Shown: positions 18,360 through 28,220, numbered from the stretch's first letter. The stretch is 64,000 nt of DNA from JAGNLV01 sp964612145 (GCA_964612145.1 CAZTBP010000021.1:9993-73992), one strand, 5' to 3'. Translations and numbers: made by a program. The notes: generated by a model from the letters alone, not told the origin.

Positions 18360-19670
18360 TTAGCAGGAAGGCGGAGCGGGACCGCCTCGGAAAAGGAAAT
18401 CAATCAAGTAGGTGAGATCGGAAACGTTCACGCTGCCATCGACATCGACATCGGCTTCTTCGGTTACCGGTGGAGCGGGACCACCGCGGAAGAGGAAGTC
18501 AACGAGATAGGTCAGGTCGGCGACATTGACATCGTCGGCCAGGTCAGCATTGACATTGCCTCGTGTGCCGACGCAGTCGTCAAGCACTTCGCACACGTCG
18601 CCGTAGCCATCGTTGTCAGTGTCCGTCTGGTCCGCATTGGGGACCGACGGGCAGTTGTCGATGTCACCACAGACGCCGTCACCATCGATATCATTATCCG
18701 GATCGTTCGGGCAAACGTCGCACAGATCGCCGATGCCATCGCTGTCGGCGTCGGCCTGCGCGGCGTTAGCAATAGCCGGGCAATTGTCGCAGGCGTCAGC
18801 GGCACCGTCGCCATCAGTATCCTCCTGACCCGGATTGGCAGCATCGGGGCAGTTGTCGCAAACATCGCCGAGACCGTCGCCATCAACATCGGCCTGGTCG
18901 GCGTTGGCAATAGCCGGGCAGTTATCATCCGGGTCGCACACCAGGTCACCGTCAGCGTCCGGGCAGCAATTCGGGGTCAGCGTCTCACCCTCAACCCAGA
19001 AGAATGGGTAGCCGGGCGTGGGGGGCACCCAGAACGCGTACCAACCGTACCAGGTGCTGTCATACAGCATGAACATGTGGCAGGTGTCCGGCTCGTGGGC
19101 GACGTCGAAAATGATCGACGGCATTAGCAGGGAGGTTGTATCCGTATATTCAATGCCAATGAAAAAGGGACCGTCGACACAGCAGGGGCTGGGGAATTCG
19201 ATACTGCCGACCTCGGGAAATGCAAAGGTGGCGGAATCGGCGACAATTGACTGGCGGCAAAGTTCCGTGTAGGGCCCTTCGCAGCTGTCACCGGAAGGGC
19301 GCAGGTCATATACCACAATATCAATTTCAATGGGCCAATGATAGTCGCCAGGATCCTGTTCATCGGGAGGATCCAGCAGCGTGAATAAAAATTTCTGGAT
19401 CTCGAATGGATAAGTCGGCGTGCCGCATTCCGCGGGATCGATATAGAGGATAGTTTGCATCCCGGACTGATAACCGGAGTAGAATCCGAAGGTCGAGCCG
19501 GTATCATCGTGTCGGAAAAGCGTACAGGTGTCGCCGGCAGCTAGCGAGGGAAAGTCCTCTTTCCCGAAAGTTGATTCAAAAGTTTCAAATCCTGCGGTGC
19601 CTTCTGAAGCCGTTACGGGGCCACACATTATGGCTAACAGGCAGACGAACAAGAGCGGTTTCTTAATCAT
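18360..19670 (-). CDS. Secreted thrombospondin type 3 repeat protein with dockerin pair
   Basis: A 436-residue exported protein. It has a signal peptide (about residues 1-21), a beta-rich Cys-containing N-terminal domain to about residue 240, then at least five calcium-binding thrombospondin type 3 repeats (DADGDLVCDPDDNCP, DVDGDGLGDVCDNCP and so on). It ends in a type I dockerin pair, DDVNVADLTYLVDFLFRGG and GSVNVSDLTYLIDFLFRGG. AAGGAAG precedes the ATG. The repeats suggest a stiff calcium-dependent stalk. In this lineage such dockerin pairs are common at protein ends; whether they bind cohesins is not known. No catalytic domain is recognised. Confidence 0.87.
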   Translation of the reverse strand: MIKKPLLFVCLLAIMCGPVTASEGTAGFETFESTFGKEDFPSLAAGDTCTLFRHDDTGSTFGFYSGYQSGMQTILYIDPAECGTPTYPFEIQKFLFTLLDPPDEQDPGDYHWPIEIDIVVYDLRPSGDSCEGPYTELCRQSIVADSATFAFPEVGSIEFPSPCCVDGPFFIGIEYTDTTSLLMPSIIFDVAHEPDTCHMFMLYDSTWYGWYAFWVPPTPGYPFFWVEGETLTPNCCPDADGDLVCDPDDNCPAIANADQADVDGDGLGDVCDNCPDAANPGQEDTDGDGAADACDNCPAIANAAQADADSDGIGDLCDVCPNDPDNDIDGDGVCGDIDNCPSVPNADQTDTDNDGYGDVCEVLDDCVGTRGNVNADLADDVNVADLTYLVDFLFRGGPAPPVTEEADVDVDGSVNVSDLTYLIDFLFRGGPAPPSC

Positions 19671-19897
19671 TTTGCTTCCTTGTACTTATCTGTGTGGTTG
19701 TTATTGGCACTGCAGTCTGGCAAATCGGATTCTGGGCTGTTGACATTTAAGTATAGTACAGGCCGATCGAGTATACAAGCGTTTTCGACAACGGGGAACA
19801 AGCCGATGCGTTCCGCCAGCGGCGAGAGGAAGTAGCGCTTGACACTCCCGGCACGCCGACTGATCTTGAATGCCCGAGTAGAACAAAGGAATACCAG

Positions 19898-21895
19898 GTG
19901 AAGTTACCCGATCGATTCATATCGCGACCGATACTGTTTTGTCTGGCCGCGGGCATACTGCTGGCAGGATTCTTTGAGCTCTGGCGACTGATATTCCTTC
20001 TGTCGCTGGAGCCGACAGAATCCGGGATTCCCGCCAATGTATTAGCGGAGGCATTCTGGGTAGGCCTCAGGTTTGATCTTGCAGTAACGGCATATATTCT
20101 CCTGCCGTTGCTGTTGATATCAGGTGTAGCAGGAGTCGGAGTGGCCCGCACGTTTGTGATGCGGTGGCTGGTAAATGGTGTATTAGTGGTGGCCGCGGCA
20201 GCGACATTTTTTATCCACCTGGTCGACATCGAATTCTTTGCGGCGTTTAATCAGCGGGTAAACGGGGTGGCGCTCCAGTGGGCGGATACTCCGTCGTTCA
20301 TGTTCACGATGTTGTGGGAGACGTATCCGGTAATAGCCTACCTGTTGCTGTACGCAGTCGTGCTGATACTGTTTCTCTGGATGCTGGGGCGATTGCGGGC
20401 TGCGATTCTAAAGCCGGATGTCCGTTCACGCTGGTGGGTACATCTGGTGTGGCTGGTGCCGTCGCTGGCACTTGCGGCTATCGCGGCAAGGGGGAGACTG
20501 GAGGAGAAAGCACCGCTGACCTGGGGTGTAGCATACTTTTCATCGTATGACACGGCGAATCAACTGGCGCTCAATCCGACTTTTACGTTCTTGCGTGATG
20601 CCGTCTATGACCGGGGCAGCCAGGAGGCGGCTCAGGAACTGATGGAGGCCCTGAGGTTTCCCCAGGCGCACACGATTGTACGGGAGCTCCTCGGGCTGGA
20701 ACCGCTGCCGGAGGGCGCCGATCCGAAGCGCATTGCTCGGGTTGTTCGACCTCAAGGCGATGCGGAAGAGCCGCCGAATATTGTTGTAATCATTATGGAG
20801 TCCTTTGGATCATCGCATATTGGGGTACTTGACAACCGGCTGCCATATGATCTTTCGCCGCAGTTCGACTCGCTCTCGCGCGTGGGCGTGTTGTTCACAA
20901 ATGCCTATTCTACCGGAGCGCATACCTACACAGGGATACTGGGAACGCTGTTCGGCTATCCGACTGTGTACGGAAAGTCGATCATGAAGCAGCTGGCCGG
21001 GCAACATCGGTTTGTGGGACTTCCGACGGTGCTGCAGGAGAACGGCTATACAACCCTGTTTTTTACGACCCACGATCCGCATTTCGATAACATGCAGGGG
21101 TTTCTGGTGGCCAACGGTGTAGAGCAGGTATTCGGACTTGGTGATTATGATCCGGACAAAAAGCTGAGTACGCTGGGAGTGCCGGACCATGTCATGTTTG
21201 ACCGGGCACTGGAGGAATTGCAGGCACGGAAAGGCAATCGATTGTTCGCCGCGCTGCTGACATCGTCGAATCATGGGCCGTGGCTGGTGCCGGATGTGCC
21301 GTTTGGACCGCTGCCGAGCGACACAGCGGACTACAAACGGTTAAATGCTTTCAAATACTCCGACTGGGCGCTGGGACGGTTCGTCGCGGCGCTGGCCGAC
21401 GATCCGGAATTCGCTAATACAATCGTGCTGGTCACGTCCGACAACGGCATGCGGTATCAGGCGCAGGTTGATCTGGATCCGAGCCAGTACCGGGTGCCCG
21501 TTCTGCTGCTTGATTTGGACAATCTGACGGACTCGGCCGGTCGGCGGAGAGATCAGGTGGCCAGCCAGCTCGATATTGCCGCGACACTGCTGGCCCGAAC
21601 GGGACTTGCCTGGCCAAACTATACGTTTGGTAGAGATCTGCTTGATACAACCGGGGTTCAATTTGCCCAATTTTCCGAGTGGGATCGTATCGGGTTTGTG
21701 CAGGACGACTACTATCATATCACACGGCTGGAGGGACCGGAGTCGATGTATCGCATTGACGGCAGTACCGGTCTGCTGGATACGAGCGAAGACCTTGCCG
21801 GGAGCGAGCCCGTTCTCGCCCGACTTTACGGCAGCCGTGGGCTGGCAGTCTTTGTCGAGGCGTACTTTAATATGTTTCGGCCGCTTTCTGACTGA
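19898..21895 (+). CDS. LTA synthase-like membrane sulfatase (phosphoglycerol transferase family)
   Basis: A 665-residue protein starting at GTG 19898, with AAGGA upstream. Four to five transmembrane segments fill residues 8-190. A periplasmic sulfatase-fold domain starts near residue 290 with NIVVIIMESFGSSHIG (the metal-binding acidic residue), the Thr region in YSTGAHTYTGILGTLFGYP, FFTTHDPHFDNMQGF, SNHGPW and VTSDNGMR. This is the layout of LtaS/OpgB enzymes, which move phosphoglycerol or phosphoethanolamine from lipids to glycans. In a diderm bacterium a role in decorating periplasmic glucans or lipid A is more likely than lipoteichoic acid synthesis. It stands alone. Confidence 0.9.
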   Translation: MKLPDRFISRPILFCLAAGILLAGFFELWRLIFLLSLEPTESGIPANVLAEAFWVGLRFDLAVTAYILLPLLLISGVAGVGVARTFVMRWLVNGVLVVAAAATFFIHLVDIEFFAAFNQRVNGVALQWADTPSFMFTMLWETYPVIAYLLLYAVVLILFLWMLGRLRAAILKPDVRSRWWVHLVWLVPSLALAAIAARGRLEEKAPLTWGVAYFSSYDTANQLALNPTFTFLRDAVYDRGSQEAAQELMEALRFPQAHTIVRELLGLEPLPEGADPKRIARVVRPQGDAEEPPNIVVIIMESFGSSHIGVLDNRLPYDLSPQFDSLSRVGVLFTNAYSTGAHTYTGILGTLFGYPTVYGKSIMKQLAGQHRFVGLPTVLQENGYTTLFFTTHDPHFDNMQGFLVANGVEQVFGLGDYDPDKKLSTLGVPDHVMFDRALEELQARKGNRLFAALLTSSNHGPWLVPDVPFGPLPSDTADYKRLNAFKYSDWALGRFVAALADDPEFANTIVLVTSDNGMRYQAQVDLDPSQYRVPVLLLDLDNLTDSAGRRRDQVASQLDIAATLLARTGLAWPNYTFGRDLLDTTGVQFAQFSEWDRIGFVQDDYYHITRLEGPESMYRIDGSTGLLDTSEDLAGSEPVLARLYGSRGLAVFVEAYFNMFRPLSD

Positions 21896-21982
21896 TCACT
21901 CTTCCATATTCCCATCAGCGCTTGCATATTAGATAAACATGTCTTAGATAGCGAAAGCTGTGAAATTTTGTGGAGGTGAGTG

Positions 21983-22339
21983 ATGGCCAAAATAGCAATA
22001 GTCGGCTGCAAGCGAATTCAGGATCAACTCTGTATCGCCTGTGAGAAGTGCCTCAAGGCGATCAGCGAACATGACGGTGAGTTCTCGCGGTACGACGATG
22101 ACATCGAGCTGATTGCTCTTGGCAACTGTGGTGATTGTCCGGGCCTCATTATGCCAAAGATAACTTTGATGAACGAGATCGCGGCCACGATTGGTAGAAA
22201 TTACGATACCGTTCATCTGGGAACTTGCATGGTGAAGGCGAAAAAGACCGGGAAATGTCCGCTTGATTTTGAGCAGATCGCGCAATTAGTGAAGGAGAAC
22301 TTTGGGAAAGAGGTGGTTGTCGGGACCCATAATTATTGA
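21983..22339 (+). CDS. CGGC domain-containing protein, possible metal-binding
   Basis: A 118-residue protein. ATG 21983 is chosen because GGAGG (21972-21976) is 6 bp upstream; the GTG at 21980 is too close. Conserved cysteines lie in VGCKRIQDQLCIACEKC, in GNCGDCPG (the place of the family's CGGC motif, here CGDC) and in LGTCMVKAKKTGKCP. The CGGC family is small, found in anaerobic bacteria and archaea, and thought to bind a metal or iron-sulfur group through these cysteines. The reaction is unknown. It lies 130 bp before gatE on the same strand, which may be chance. Confidence 0.85.
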   Translation: MAKIAIVGCKRIQDQLCIACEKCLKAISEHDGEFSRYDDDIELIALGNCGDCPGLIMPKITLMNEIAATIGRNYDTVHLGTCMVKAKKTGKCPLDFEQIAQLVKENFGKEVVVGTHNY

Positions 22340-22470
22340 CTTTCCGGCAGCCTTATTGATCGCAATCAATTGCCAAACCGGTCTCGTTTGATTATGCTTA
22401 CGCCGTTGCCGCCGGCTTGATTTCCGCGCGGCGGGAAAAAAAGAAAGACTTTTGACACCAGGTAAGGCAT

Positions 22471-24477
22471 ATGGACACAAAATCCGTCGCCGGAGAGCAG
22501 ACCGGAGCGATTGATCCTGAACAAAACTACAAAAAGACCGCGGAGCAGATCGGGTATGTCGCGCGCCGTGCGGCGACACCTGAGACTTACTCCGCCCTCG
22601 GTTTTAAGTGCGGTCTTGAGATTCACCAGCAACTCCTGACACGAAGCAAGCTGTTTTGTCGCTGTCCCGCCGGGATTTATCACGATTTCGATGACTTCAA
22701 CGCCGAGGTCATCCGTCACATGCGGCCCACGCTGTCGGAGATGGGTGAGTATGACGGCACGGCCCTGATGGAAAAAAAGACGCGCAAGAATATCACCTAT
22801 CGTATCAATAAACAGACCGCCTGTACATACGAAATCGATGACACGCCGCCGTTTCGGATCGATGATGAGGCACTCGACATCGCCATCGGTATCGCCCTCC
22901 AGTTAAAGACCAACGTTGTCGGTGAGCTCCATATCACGAGGAAGCAGTATCTCGACGGCTCGATCCCGACCGGTTTCCAGCGGACCGCGATTGTCGGAAT
23001 CGAGGGAGTTATTCCGCTGAAGTCGAAGAATGTCCGCATTATTCAAATCAGTATCGAAGAGGACTCCTGCCGGGAAGTGTCGGATATTGGTCACGACCGG
23101 GTCTATGCAACCGATCGGCTGGGGATGCCGTTGATCGAGTCAGTTACGTACCCTGATATGCTCACGCCGGAGGAGGCGGCTGAGGCGGCGCAGTACCTCC
23201 GGTTTCTCGTACGCAGTACAGCAAAGGTCCGCACGGGAATGGGCGCGGCTCGTCAGGATGTAAACGTAAGTATCACCGGCGGAACCCGGATTGAGATCAA
23301 GGGGGTCTCGCACATTCGGTGGATTCCAGATCTGACACACAACGAGATGTACCGGCAAAAAGCACTGCTGGAAATTGCCCGGGAACTAAACAAGCGAGTG
23401 AAGCAAGCTTCGGGGTGGGAGTTGACGCATAAAGAGATTCGCCTGGATGAGCTGGCCAGTCAGCCAGAGGCATGGGACCGAACGAGAACGGGCGACGAAA
23501 AGCTGATGGCGGTCAACCTGCCGCAGTTTGCCGGTGTGCTCTCGTTCTTTACCCAGCCGGGGCAGGTTTTTGCCGATGAGATCGCGGGGCGGTTGAAAGT
23601 CATCGCATGCCTCGAGCACCCAAATCTGTATCACAGCGAGCAGATTGACGGCGGAGTTTCCGGGCCAGACTGGGGAGTCGTGCGCGAGAAACTCAACGCA
23701 GGGCCAGACGACGCCCAAATCCTCTTCTGGGGACCGCCGGACGACATTGCAACAGCGCTGGAAACAATCGAGGAGCGCTGCCGGATGGCTTTTGAGGGTG
23801 TCCCAAACGAGACCCGCAAGTCTCTTCCAGATGGCACGACTATCTTTGAGCGCGTTCTGCCGGGGCCGGATCGCATGTACCCCGATACCGACTCGGCGCC
23901 AATTGCGATCCCTGCCGAACGGGTTGAAAAAGCACGAGCAAAGCTCCCGCCAGACGTCGCTGAGCAGTGGGGGAAACTTCGGGCCTGGAAAGTTCCCGAA
24001 GACGCGCATGAGTTTCTGCTGGCCCGCAATCTGGTGCCGGAAATGACGCGAGTGATCGAAGAGTTCGGAGAGGAACCGAAATTTGTCGGCAAGATCTTTG
24101 GTCACCTGTTGAATCACCTCTATGGCGCACAGGGGTCGGCGGGGAGGCTCAAGGGGAACACGATAGTCGACCTCTTTGCGTTTGTCGCCGAAAAAAAGCT
24201 CGATCGAGAGATAATCAAAGAGCTGCTGCCGGTTGTGTACAGCACACCGGATATCGCACTTGATTTGGCGCTGGAACGAATTTCTTATGAGCCGACCAGT
24301 CCGGATCAGATACGGACCCGTATCGCAGACTTGAACAAGCAGTTTACCAGGAACAGACGGGCAAAGGAGCCGGAGGCGCGGATCCGCTGGGTCATGGGCA
24401 AAATCCGACCGATGGCCCTCGGGAATATGGCCATGAAGGATCTCAACAGGGCTGTGCGGGAGGAGGTGCTTGCATGA
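22471..24477 (+). CDS. gatE: Glutamyl-tRNA(Gln) amidotransferase subunit E (archaeal type)
   Basis: A 668-residue GatE. The GatB/E kinase-amidotransferase cradle is clear: CGLEIHQQLLTRSKLFC, EIDDTPPF, TRKQYLDGSIPTGFQRT, IEEDSCREV, GMGAARQDVNVSITGG and RIEIKGVSHI. An AspRS-like insertion (about 290-430) sets GatE apart from bacterial GatB. The C-terminal helical/YqeY-like tail that grips tRNA is at about 520-668. With GatD it turns misacylated Glu-tRNA(Gln) into Gln-tRNA(Gln), using ATP and ammonia delivered from GatD. The stop overlaps the gatD start (ATGA). Family knowledge places GatDE in archaea, so its presence beside clearly bacterial genes is striking. Identification is firm. Confidence 0.95.
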   Translation: MDTKSVAGEQTGAIDPEQNYKKTAEQIGYVARRAATPETYSALGFKCGLEIHQQLLTRSKLFCRCPAGIYHDFDDFNAEVIRHMRPTLSEMGEYDGTALMEKKTRKNITYRINKQTACTYEIDDTPPFRIDDEALDIAIGIALQLKTNVVGELHITRKQYLDGSIPTGFQRTAIVGIEGVIPLKSKNVRIIQISIEEDSCREVSDIGHDRVYATDRLGMPLIESVTYPDMLTPEEAAEAAQYLRFLVRSTAKVRTGMGAARQDVNVSITGGTRIEIKGVSHIRWIPDLTHNEMYRQKALLEIARELNKRVKQASGWELTHKEIRLDELASQPEAWDRTRTGDEKLMAVNLPQFAGVLSFFTQPGQVFADEIAGRLKVIACLEHPNLYHSEQIDGGVSGPDWGVVREKLNAGPDDAQILFWGPPDDIATALETIEERCRMAFEGVPNETRKSLPDGTTIFERVLPGPDRMYPDTDSAPIAIPAERVEKARAKLPPDVAEQWGKLRAWKVPEDAHEFLLARNLVPEMTRVIEEFGEEPKFVGKIFGHLLNHLYGAQGSAGRLKGNTIVDLFAFVAEKKLDREIIKELLPVVYSTPDIALDLALERISYEPTSPDQIRTRIADLNKQFTRNRRAKEPEARIRWVMGKIRPMALGNMAMKDLNRAVREEVLA

Positions 24478-25859
24478 CCGAAGATACTTTCAAAGGATAT
24501 AAAGGAGCCGCCCGCGAGGTTCTCGAGAAGTACCGAATCCGGGTGTGGAGTGAGGCTGAGATCGATACGACGCGAGGCAAGTTCACGGGCATTCTGCTCC
24601 CACGGTCTGAAAACGATGATGATCGCCACCTGGTGCTGAAGCTGGTGACCGGCTACAACATTGGAATAGAAACAAGCACCATTCTGGATATCAAAGAACA
24701 CGGCTATAAAGAGGCGCATTACAAGATTCCGGAGCGGGAATTCCCCGTATCGCAAGGGAAGCCCAATATCAAGTTGTTCGGGACCGGCGGAACGATTGCC
24801 TCCAGGCTCGACTATCGTACCGGCGCCGTGATACCGGCATTCAGCCCAGGGGAATTGTACGGCGCGGTGCCCGAACTGGCCGATATCTGCAACCTGACGA
24901 CAGAAAAGCTGTTTGCCGTTTTCAGCGAGAACATGGGCCCCAAGCAGTACATGGAGCTGGCTAGGGCGATCGGTCGGGAGATCGAGAATGGTATCGACGG
25001 CGTTATTATTGGTCATGGGACTGATACCATGCACCACACGGCCTCGGCGCTGGCGTTCATGGTACAGAATCCACCTGTGCCGATTGTGATGGTGGGTTCA
25101 CAACGGTCGTCGGACCGGCCGTCCTCGGATGCAGCCCTCAATCTAATCCATGCCACCAAGACGGCGGCCGAGTCTGATATTGCAGAGGTGATGGTGTGCA
25201 TGTTCGGACCGACCTCGGATGAATACGGCTTACTTCATCGGGGAACTCGCGTGCGCAAGATGCATTCATCGTACCGGTCGACATTCCGCACCGTCGGAGA
25301 TATCCCGCTGGCGATGGTTGACAAGGAGAAGATCACGCCCTTAAAGGGCGGTTACAACAAACGGAGGGACGATCACAAAGTCGAGGTGCTGCCGTATTTC
25401 GAAGAAAAGGTGGCGCTGGTCTACTACTACCCGAACATGATGCCGGATATTATCGACTCCCTGGTGGACAACGGATACCGTGGCATCGTGATTGCCGGAA
25501 CCGGTCTCGGTCATATCAACAAGCCGGTGTATCCGGCTATTGAGCGGGCAACAAAGAAGGGCATTGCGATCTATATGACCGTGCAGACGCTGTGGGGATA
25601 CGTACACATGTTCGTGTACGACACGGGGCGGGACCTTATGAGCAAAGGCATTATCCCGGCGGAAAACATGCTGCCGGAGGTTGCTCATGTAAAATTGGGC
25701 TGGGCGTTGGGGCAGACCGATGACCTCGATGAGGTCAAGCGCCTGATGCTGACCTCAATCAACAACGAAATCACGGAACGGGAACCGTACAACGGCTACC
25801 TGATCTTCCAGGGCGGCGTGCCGGAGGTTGAGGATTTCCTGAAGAAGATCCACAGGTAA
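24474..25859 (+). CDS. gatD: Glutamyl-tRNA(Gln) amidotransferase subunit D (archaeal type)
   Basis: A 461-residue GatD, the L-asparaginase-like glutaminase that supplies ammonia to GatE. An N-terminal small beta domain (about 1-90) precedes the asparaginase fold. Active-site residues are Thr107 in GTGGTIAS and Thr183-Asp184 in GHGTDTM; a candidate catalytic Lys is Lys262 in RVRKMHSS, by spacing. The N-terminal extension and the pairing with gatE separate it from plain asparaginases. It starts inside the gatE stop codon (ATGA overlap), so the two are translationally coupled. A bidirectional hairpin follows. Confidence 0.95.
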   Translation: MTEDTFKGYKGAAREVLEKYRIRVWSEAEIDTTRGKFTGILLPRSENDDDRHLVLKLVTGYNIGIETSTILDIKEHGYKEAHYKIPEREFPVSQGKPNIKLFGTGGTIASRLDYRTGAVIPAFSPGELYGAVPELADICNLTTEKLFAVFSENMGPKQYMELARAIGREIENGIDGVIIGHGTDTMHHTASALAFMVQNPPVPIVMVGSQRSSDRPSSDAALNLIHATKTAAESDIAEVMVCMFGPTSDEYGLLHRGTRVRKMHSSYRSTFRTVGDIPLAMVDKEKITPLKGGYNKRRDDHKVEVLPYFEEKVALVYYYPNMMPDIIDSLVDNGYRGIVIAGTGLGHINKPVYPAIERATKKGIAIYMTVQTLWGYVHMFVYDTGRDLMSKGIIPAENMLPEVAHVKLGWALGQTDDLDEVKRLMLTSINNEITEREPYNGYLIFQGGVPEVEDFLKKIHR

Positions 25860-25880
25860 ATACCGGCAGATATCGAATAA

Positions 25881-25914
25881 AAGAGTCGCGGCCAGTGAAG
25901 GCCGCGGCTTTTAC
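25881..25914. terminator. Bidirectional terminator between gatD and the oxidoreductase gene
   Basis: A GC-rich stem (GCGGCC at about 25888-25893 with GGCCGC at about 25900-25905, extended by A/T pairs) has T-runs on both strands: TTTTA on plus and CTCTTTTATT on minus. Confidence 0.75.
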
Positions 25915-25929
25915 ATTACTGAGTAGAAT

Positions 25930-26880
25930 CTATCGAGAGTGGAAGAACGGATGGGCGTTGTCGTTGACACCGACAGCCGAAGCCTCGCGGATGTTATGGA
26001 CGAGTTCAATTGAGGGGCGGGCGTCGCTCAGGCCAAAACCACGACCGGCCAGTGTTTCCTGATAGATAATCGTGTGCAGGTCGGTGAAGCCTCCGGAGAA
26101 CTCAACCTCTTCACCGTCGATCGTAATCGACCGGTAAGTCCGCTGACCTTTTTCCTGTGCCTCTTTGGGCAGGTCGTCTTCATCGACCGACAGGAACCAC
26201 TGGACGCGAGCGTTTTCAAGCTCAAGATAACCGCCGGTGTGCCTTGGTTTCGCCTCGTGGACTTCGGAATGTCTAACAGCTCCAAAAAACCACATCAACA
26301 AATCGAAAAAATGTATTCCGATATTGGTGGCCAGACCGCCGGAGCGCTCGATCTGTCCTTTCCAGGAGACAAGGTACCACGGACCGCGCGATGTGATGTA
26401 AGTGAGTTTGACGTCCTTCTTCGTGTCCTGAGCCGACTTCTGCAGCCGCTCCCTTAGCTGGATCAGCGCCGGATGCACGCGCAGTTGAAGAACGGTGAAT
26501 ATCTGCTTTCCGGACTCGGCTTCAAGCTCCTGGAGGGCATCGATATTCCACGGGTTGAGCACCAGTGGTTTCTCGCAGATTGCATGGGCGCCGACCCGTA
26601 GCGCAAATCGGCAGTGAGCGTCGTGCAGATAGTTCGGCGAACAGATCGAAACATAATGAACTGCGCGTTCATTGTTGAGCCGGCGCAGTTTCTCGACATG
26701 GCGGTCGAACCGCTCAAACTCAGTGAAAAAGGCGACGTTTTCAAAAAAAGCGTCCAGCACCCCCGCGGAATCGTGGGGATCCACGGCGGCGACCAGGCGA
26801 TTGCCGGTGTCTTTAATAGCCTTCAGGTGTCGTGGGGCAACGTAGCCGGAAACACCGGTCAGGGCGAAATTATGGGGCAT
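25930..26880 (-). CDS. Gfo/Idh/MocA oxidoreductase, WlbA/WbpB-like UDP-sugar 3-dehydrogenase
   Basis: A 316-residue NAD-dependent dehydrogenase. The Rossmann start is FALTGVSGYVAPRHLKAIK, followed by VAAVDPHDSAGVLD, TEFERFDRHVEKLRR, SICSPNYLHDAHCRFALRVGAHAICEKPLVLNPWN (the EKP motif) and HFFDLLMWFFGAV. This run matches the WlbA/WbpB group, which oxidises UDP-N-acetylglucosaminuronate at C3 for 2,3-diacetamido sugar synthesis in O-antigen or capsule. The usual partner aminotransferase and acetyltransferase are not in this window. Function is assigned by motif similarity. Confidence 0.85.
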   Translation of the reverse strand: MPHNFALTGVSGYVAPRHLKAIKDTGNRLVAAVDPHDSAGVLDAFFENVAFFTEFERFDRHVEKLRRLNNERAVHYVSICSPNYLHDAHCRFALRVGAHAICEKPLVLNPWNIDALQELEAESGKQIFTVLQLRVHPALIQLRERLQKSAQDTKKDVKLTYITSRGPWYLVSWKGQIERSGGLATNIGIHFFDLLMWFFGAVRHSEVHEAKPRHTGGYLELENARVQWFLSVDEDDLPKEAQEKGQRTYRSITIDGEEVEFSGGFTDLHTIIYQETLAGRGFGLSDARPSIELVHNIREASAVGVNDNAHPFFHSR

Positions 26881-27021
26881 GACAATCCTTCAGTATCTGA
26901 GACCTTGCATCTCCTTGCCGACAACATTGCCTCCAATAAAGGCAATTGCCGGTCTAAAGCAAGCCTGATTTTGCGTGCCGCCGGACCAGTTCGATCAACA
27001 GCAGGCAGCATCTAATTAGAC

Positions 27022-27053
27022 AAAAAAAGACCCCTTCCGCAAGGGAAGGGGTC
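27022..27053 (-). terminator. Intrinsic terminator of the cytochrome operon
   Basis: A perfect 10-bp stem (27029-27038 and 27044-27053) with a 5-nt loop is followed on the minus strand by TTTTTTTG, 24 bp past the hexaheme gene stop. Confidence 0.9.
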
Positions 27054-27076
27054 GGGAAGAGTCTTGACCGAGCACG

Positions 27077-28144
27077 TTAGTGGGTGTCGATCGGACCGGC
27101 AATCACCGCTGTACCGTTGGGATTACCGGTAAGCATGTAGTTAATCGACGAGATCATCAGATCACGTGCATACTGTGCATTATGGATTCCCCAGGAGCGG
27201 TCTTCGTGCACGAACAGGTAATTGAATACGGCTCCGGCAGAATCGGCATTGGTTATCACATCGGTTGGATGCTGGTCGAGCAACAAGCCCGCCGCCACCA
27301 ACAGAACTTCCAGACTGTCATTGAGCTGTCGGATCTCTGTCTGAACACCTTCGTCGACGCCGTCACCGTCGTAGTCGGCGGGGAAGTCGAAGTCAATCTC
27401 GTCCAGCCCGATACCGGAGTGACAGTCGACACAGACGCCTACATTTTCGACGCCATCGGCATCCATGTTAAACGTGTGGCCGCCAACTTCTCCCCAGGCA
27501 CTGACCTCGGACATATGGCACGTGACACACGCGCCGCTTACGGCTACGTTGTGGCCGGAATTACCATACGTAAAGCCATCGTACTCGTAGGCATTGGTGC
27601 CAAGGAACATGTCGGCATGATTGCTGTGGTGCGGCCCCCAGCGTAAGCTCAATTCTACCGGTGCGACGACAAATTCATTTACATTCTCACGACTCTGGTG
27701 ACACCAGGCACACTGGTTGGCATTCCCGTAGTCGAAAGATGTTCCGTCCAGAATCGTCACCGCATTTTGGACACGCAGGCTCAGGTTGCCGGCAGTGTGT
27801 GGCTCGTGACAGGTGAAGCAGTCGATGGTAGTGAAAAAGTCGCCGTCGGCTTCCATACCGGCAACATCAGCTACGTGCCCCTCATGTGTGTGGCACTTCT
27901 CGCACGCCTGGTAGAAGCTCCGGTTCAAGCGATTGCGCTCGACCGTTTCACCGGTAGCGTGGATAGACACGGCAAACTGGTCCTGGGCATGCAGAACATC
28001 CCAGTCCGAATCACTATGGCACTCAAAGCAGTTCGACGAGCTCTGATCGGCCAGTTCCACATCGCCCGTAATCTCGCGATCGCAGCCCGCGACAAGCAGC
28101 CCGAACGCAGCCAGGACGAGCAATACGTACTTGACGTTTCTCAT
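27077..28144 (-). CDS. Hexaheme c-type cytochrome lipoprotein, probable outer-surface member of an electron conduit
   Basis: The start is set at ATG 28144, 14 codons inside the longest ORF, because GGAGGTT stands just before it and a lipoprotein signal begins there (LLVAGC lipobox). Six CXXCH motifs follow: CFECH, CEKCH, CFTCH, CAWCH, CVTCH and CVDCH, each able to bind one heme c, with extra His residues as possible axial ligands. The last third (about 260-355) has no heme motif. It is third in an operon after a decaheme cytochrome and an outer-membrane barrel. By analogy with MtrC/OmcA it could be the surface-exposed terminal reductase, though it is not a sequence match to MtrC. Confidence 0.9.
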   Translation of the reverse strand: MRNVKYVLLVLAAFGLLVAGCDREITGDVELADQSSSNCFECHSDSDWDVLHAQDQFAVSIHATGETVERNRLNRSFYQACEKCHTHEGHVADVAGMEADGDFFTTIDCFTCHEPHTAGNLSLRVQNAVTILDGTSFDYGNANQCAWCHQSRENVNEFVVAPVELSLRWGPHHSNHADMFLGTNAYEYDGFTYGNSGHNVAVSGACVTCHMSEVSAWGEVGGHTFNMDADGVENVGVCVDCHSGIGLDEIDFDFPADYDGDGVDEGVQTEIRQLNDSLEVLLVAAGLLLDQHPTDVITNADSAGAVFNYLFVHEDRSWGIHNAQYARDLMISSINYMLTGNPNGTAVIAGPIDTH

Positions 28145-28220
28145 TGCAACCTCCAATGGGAGTTTGTTTGTATCGTTCTTAAACATTCTTCTTTCTTATC
28201 TATCCTTCCAACCCGACCGC

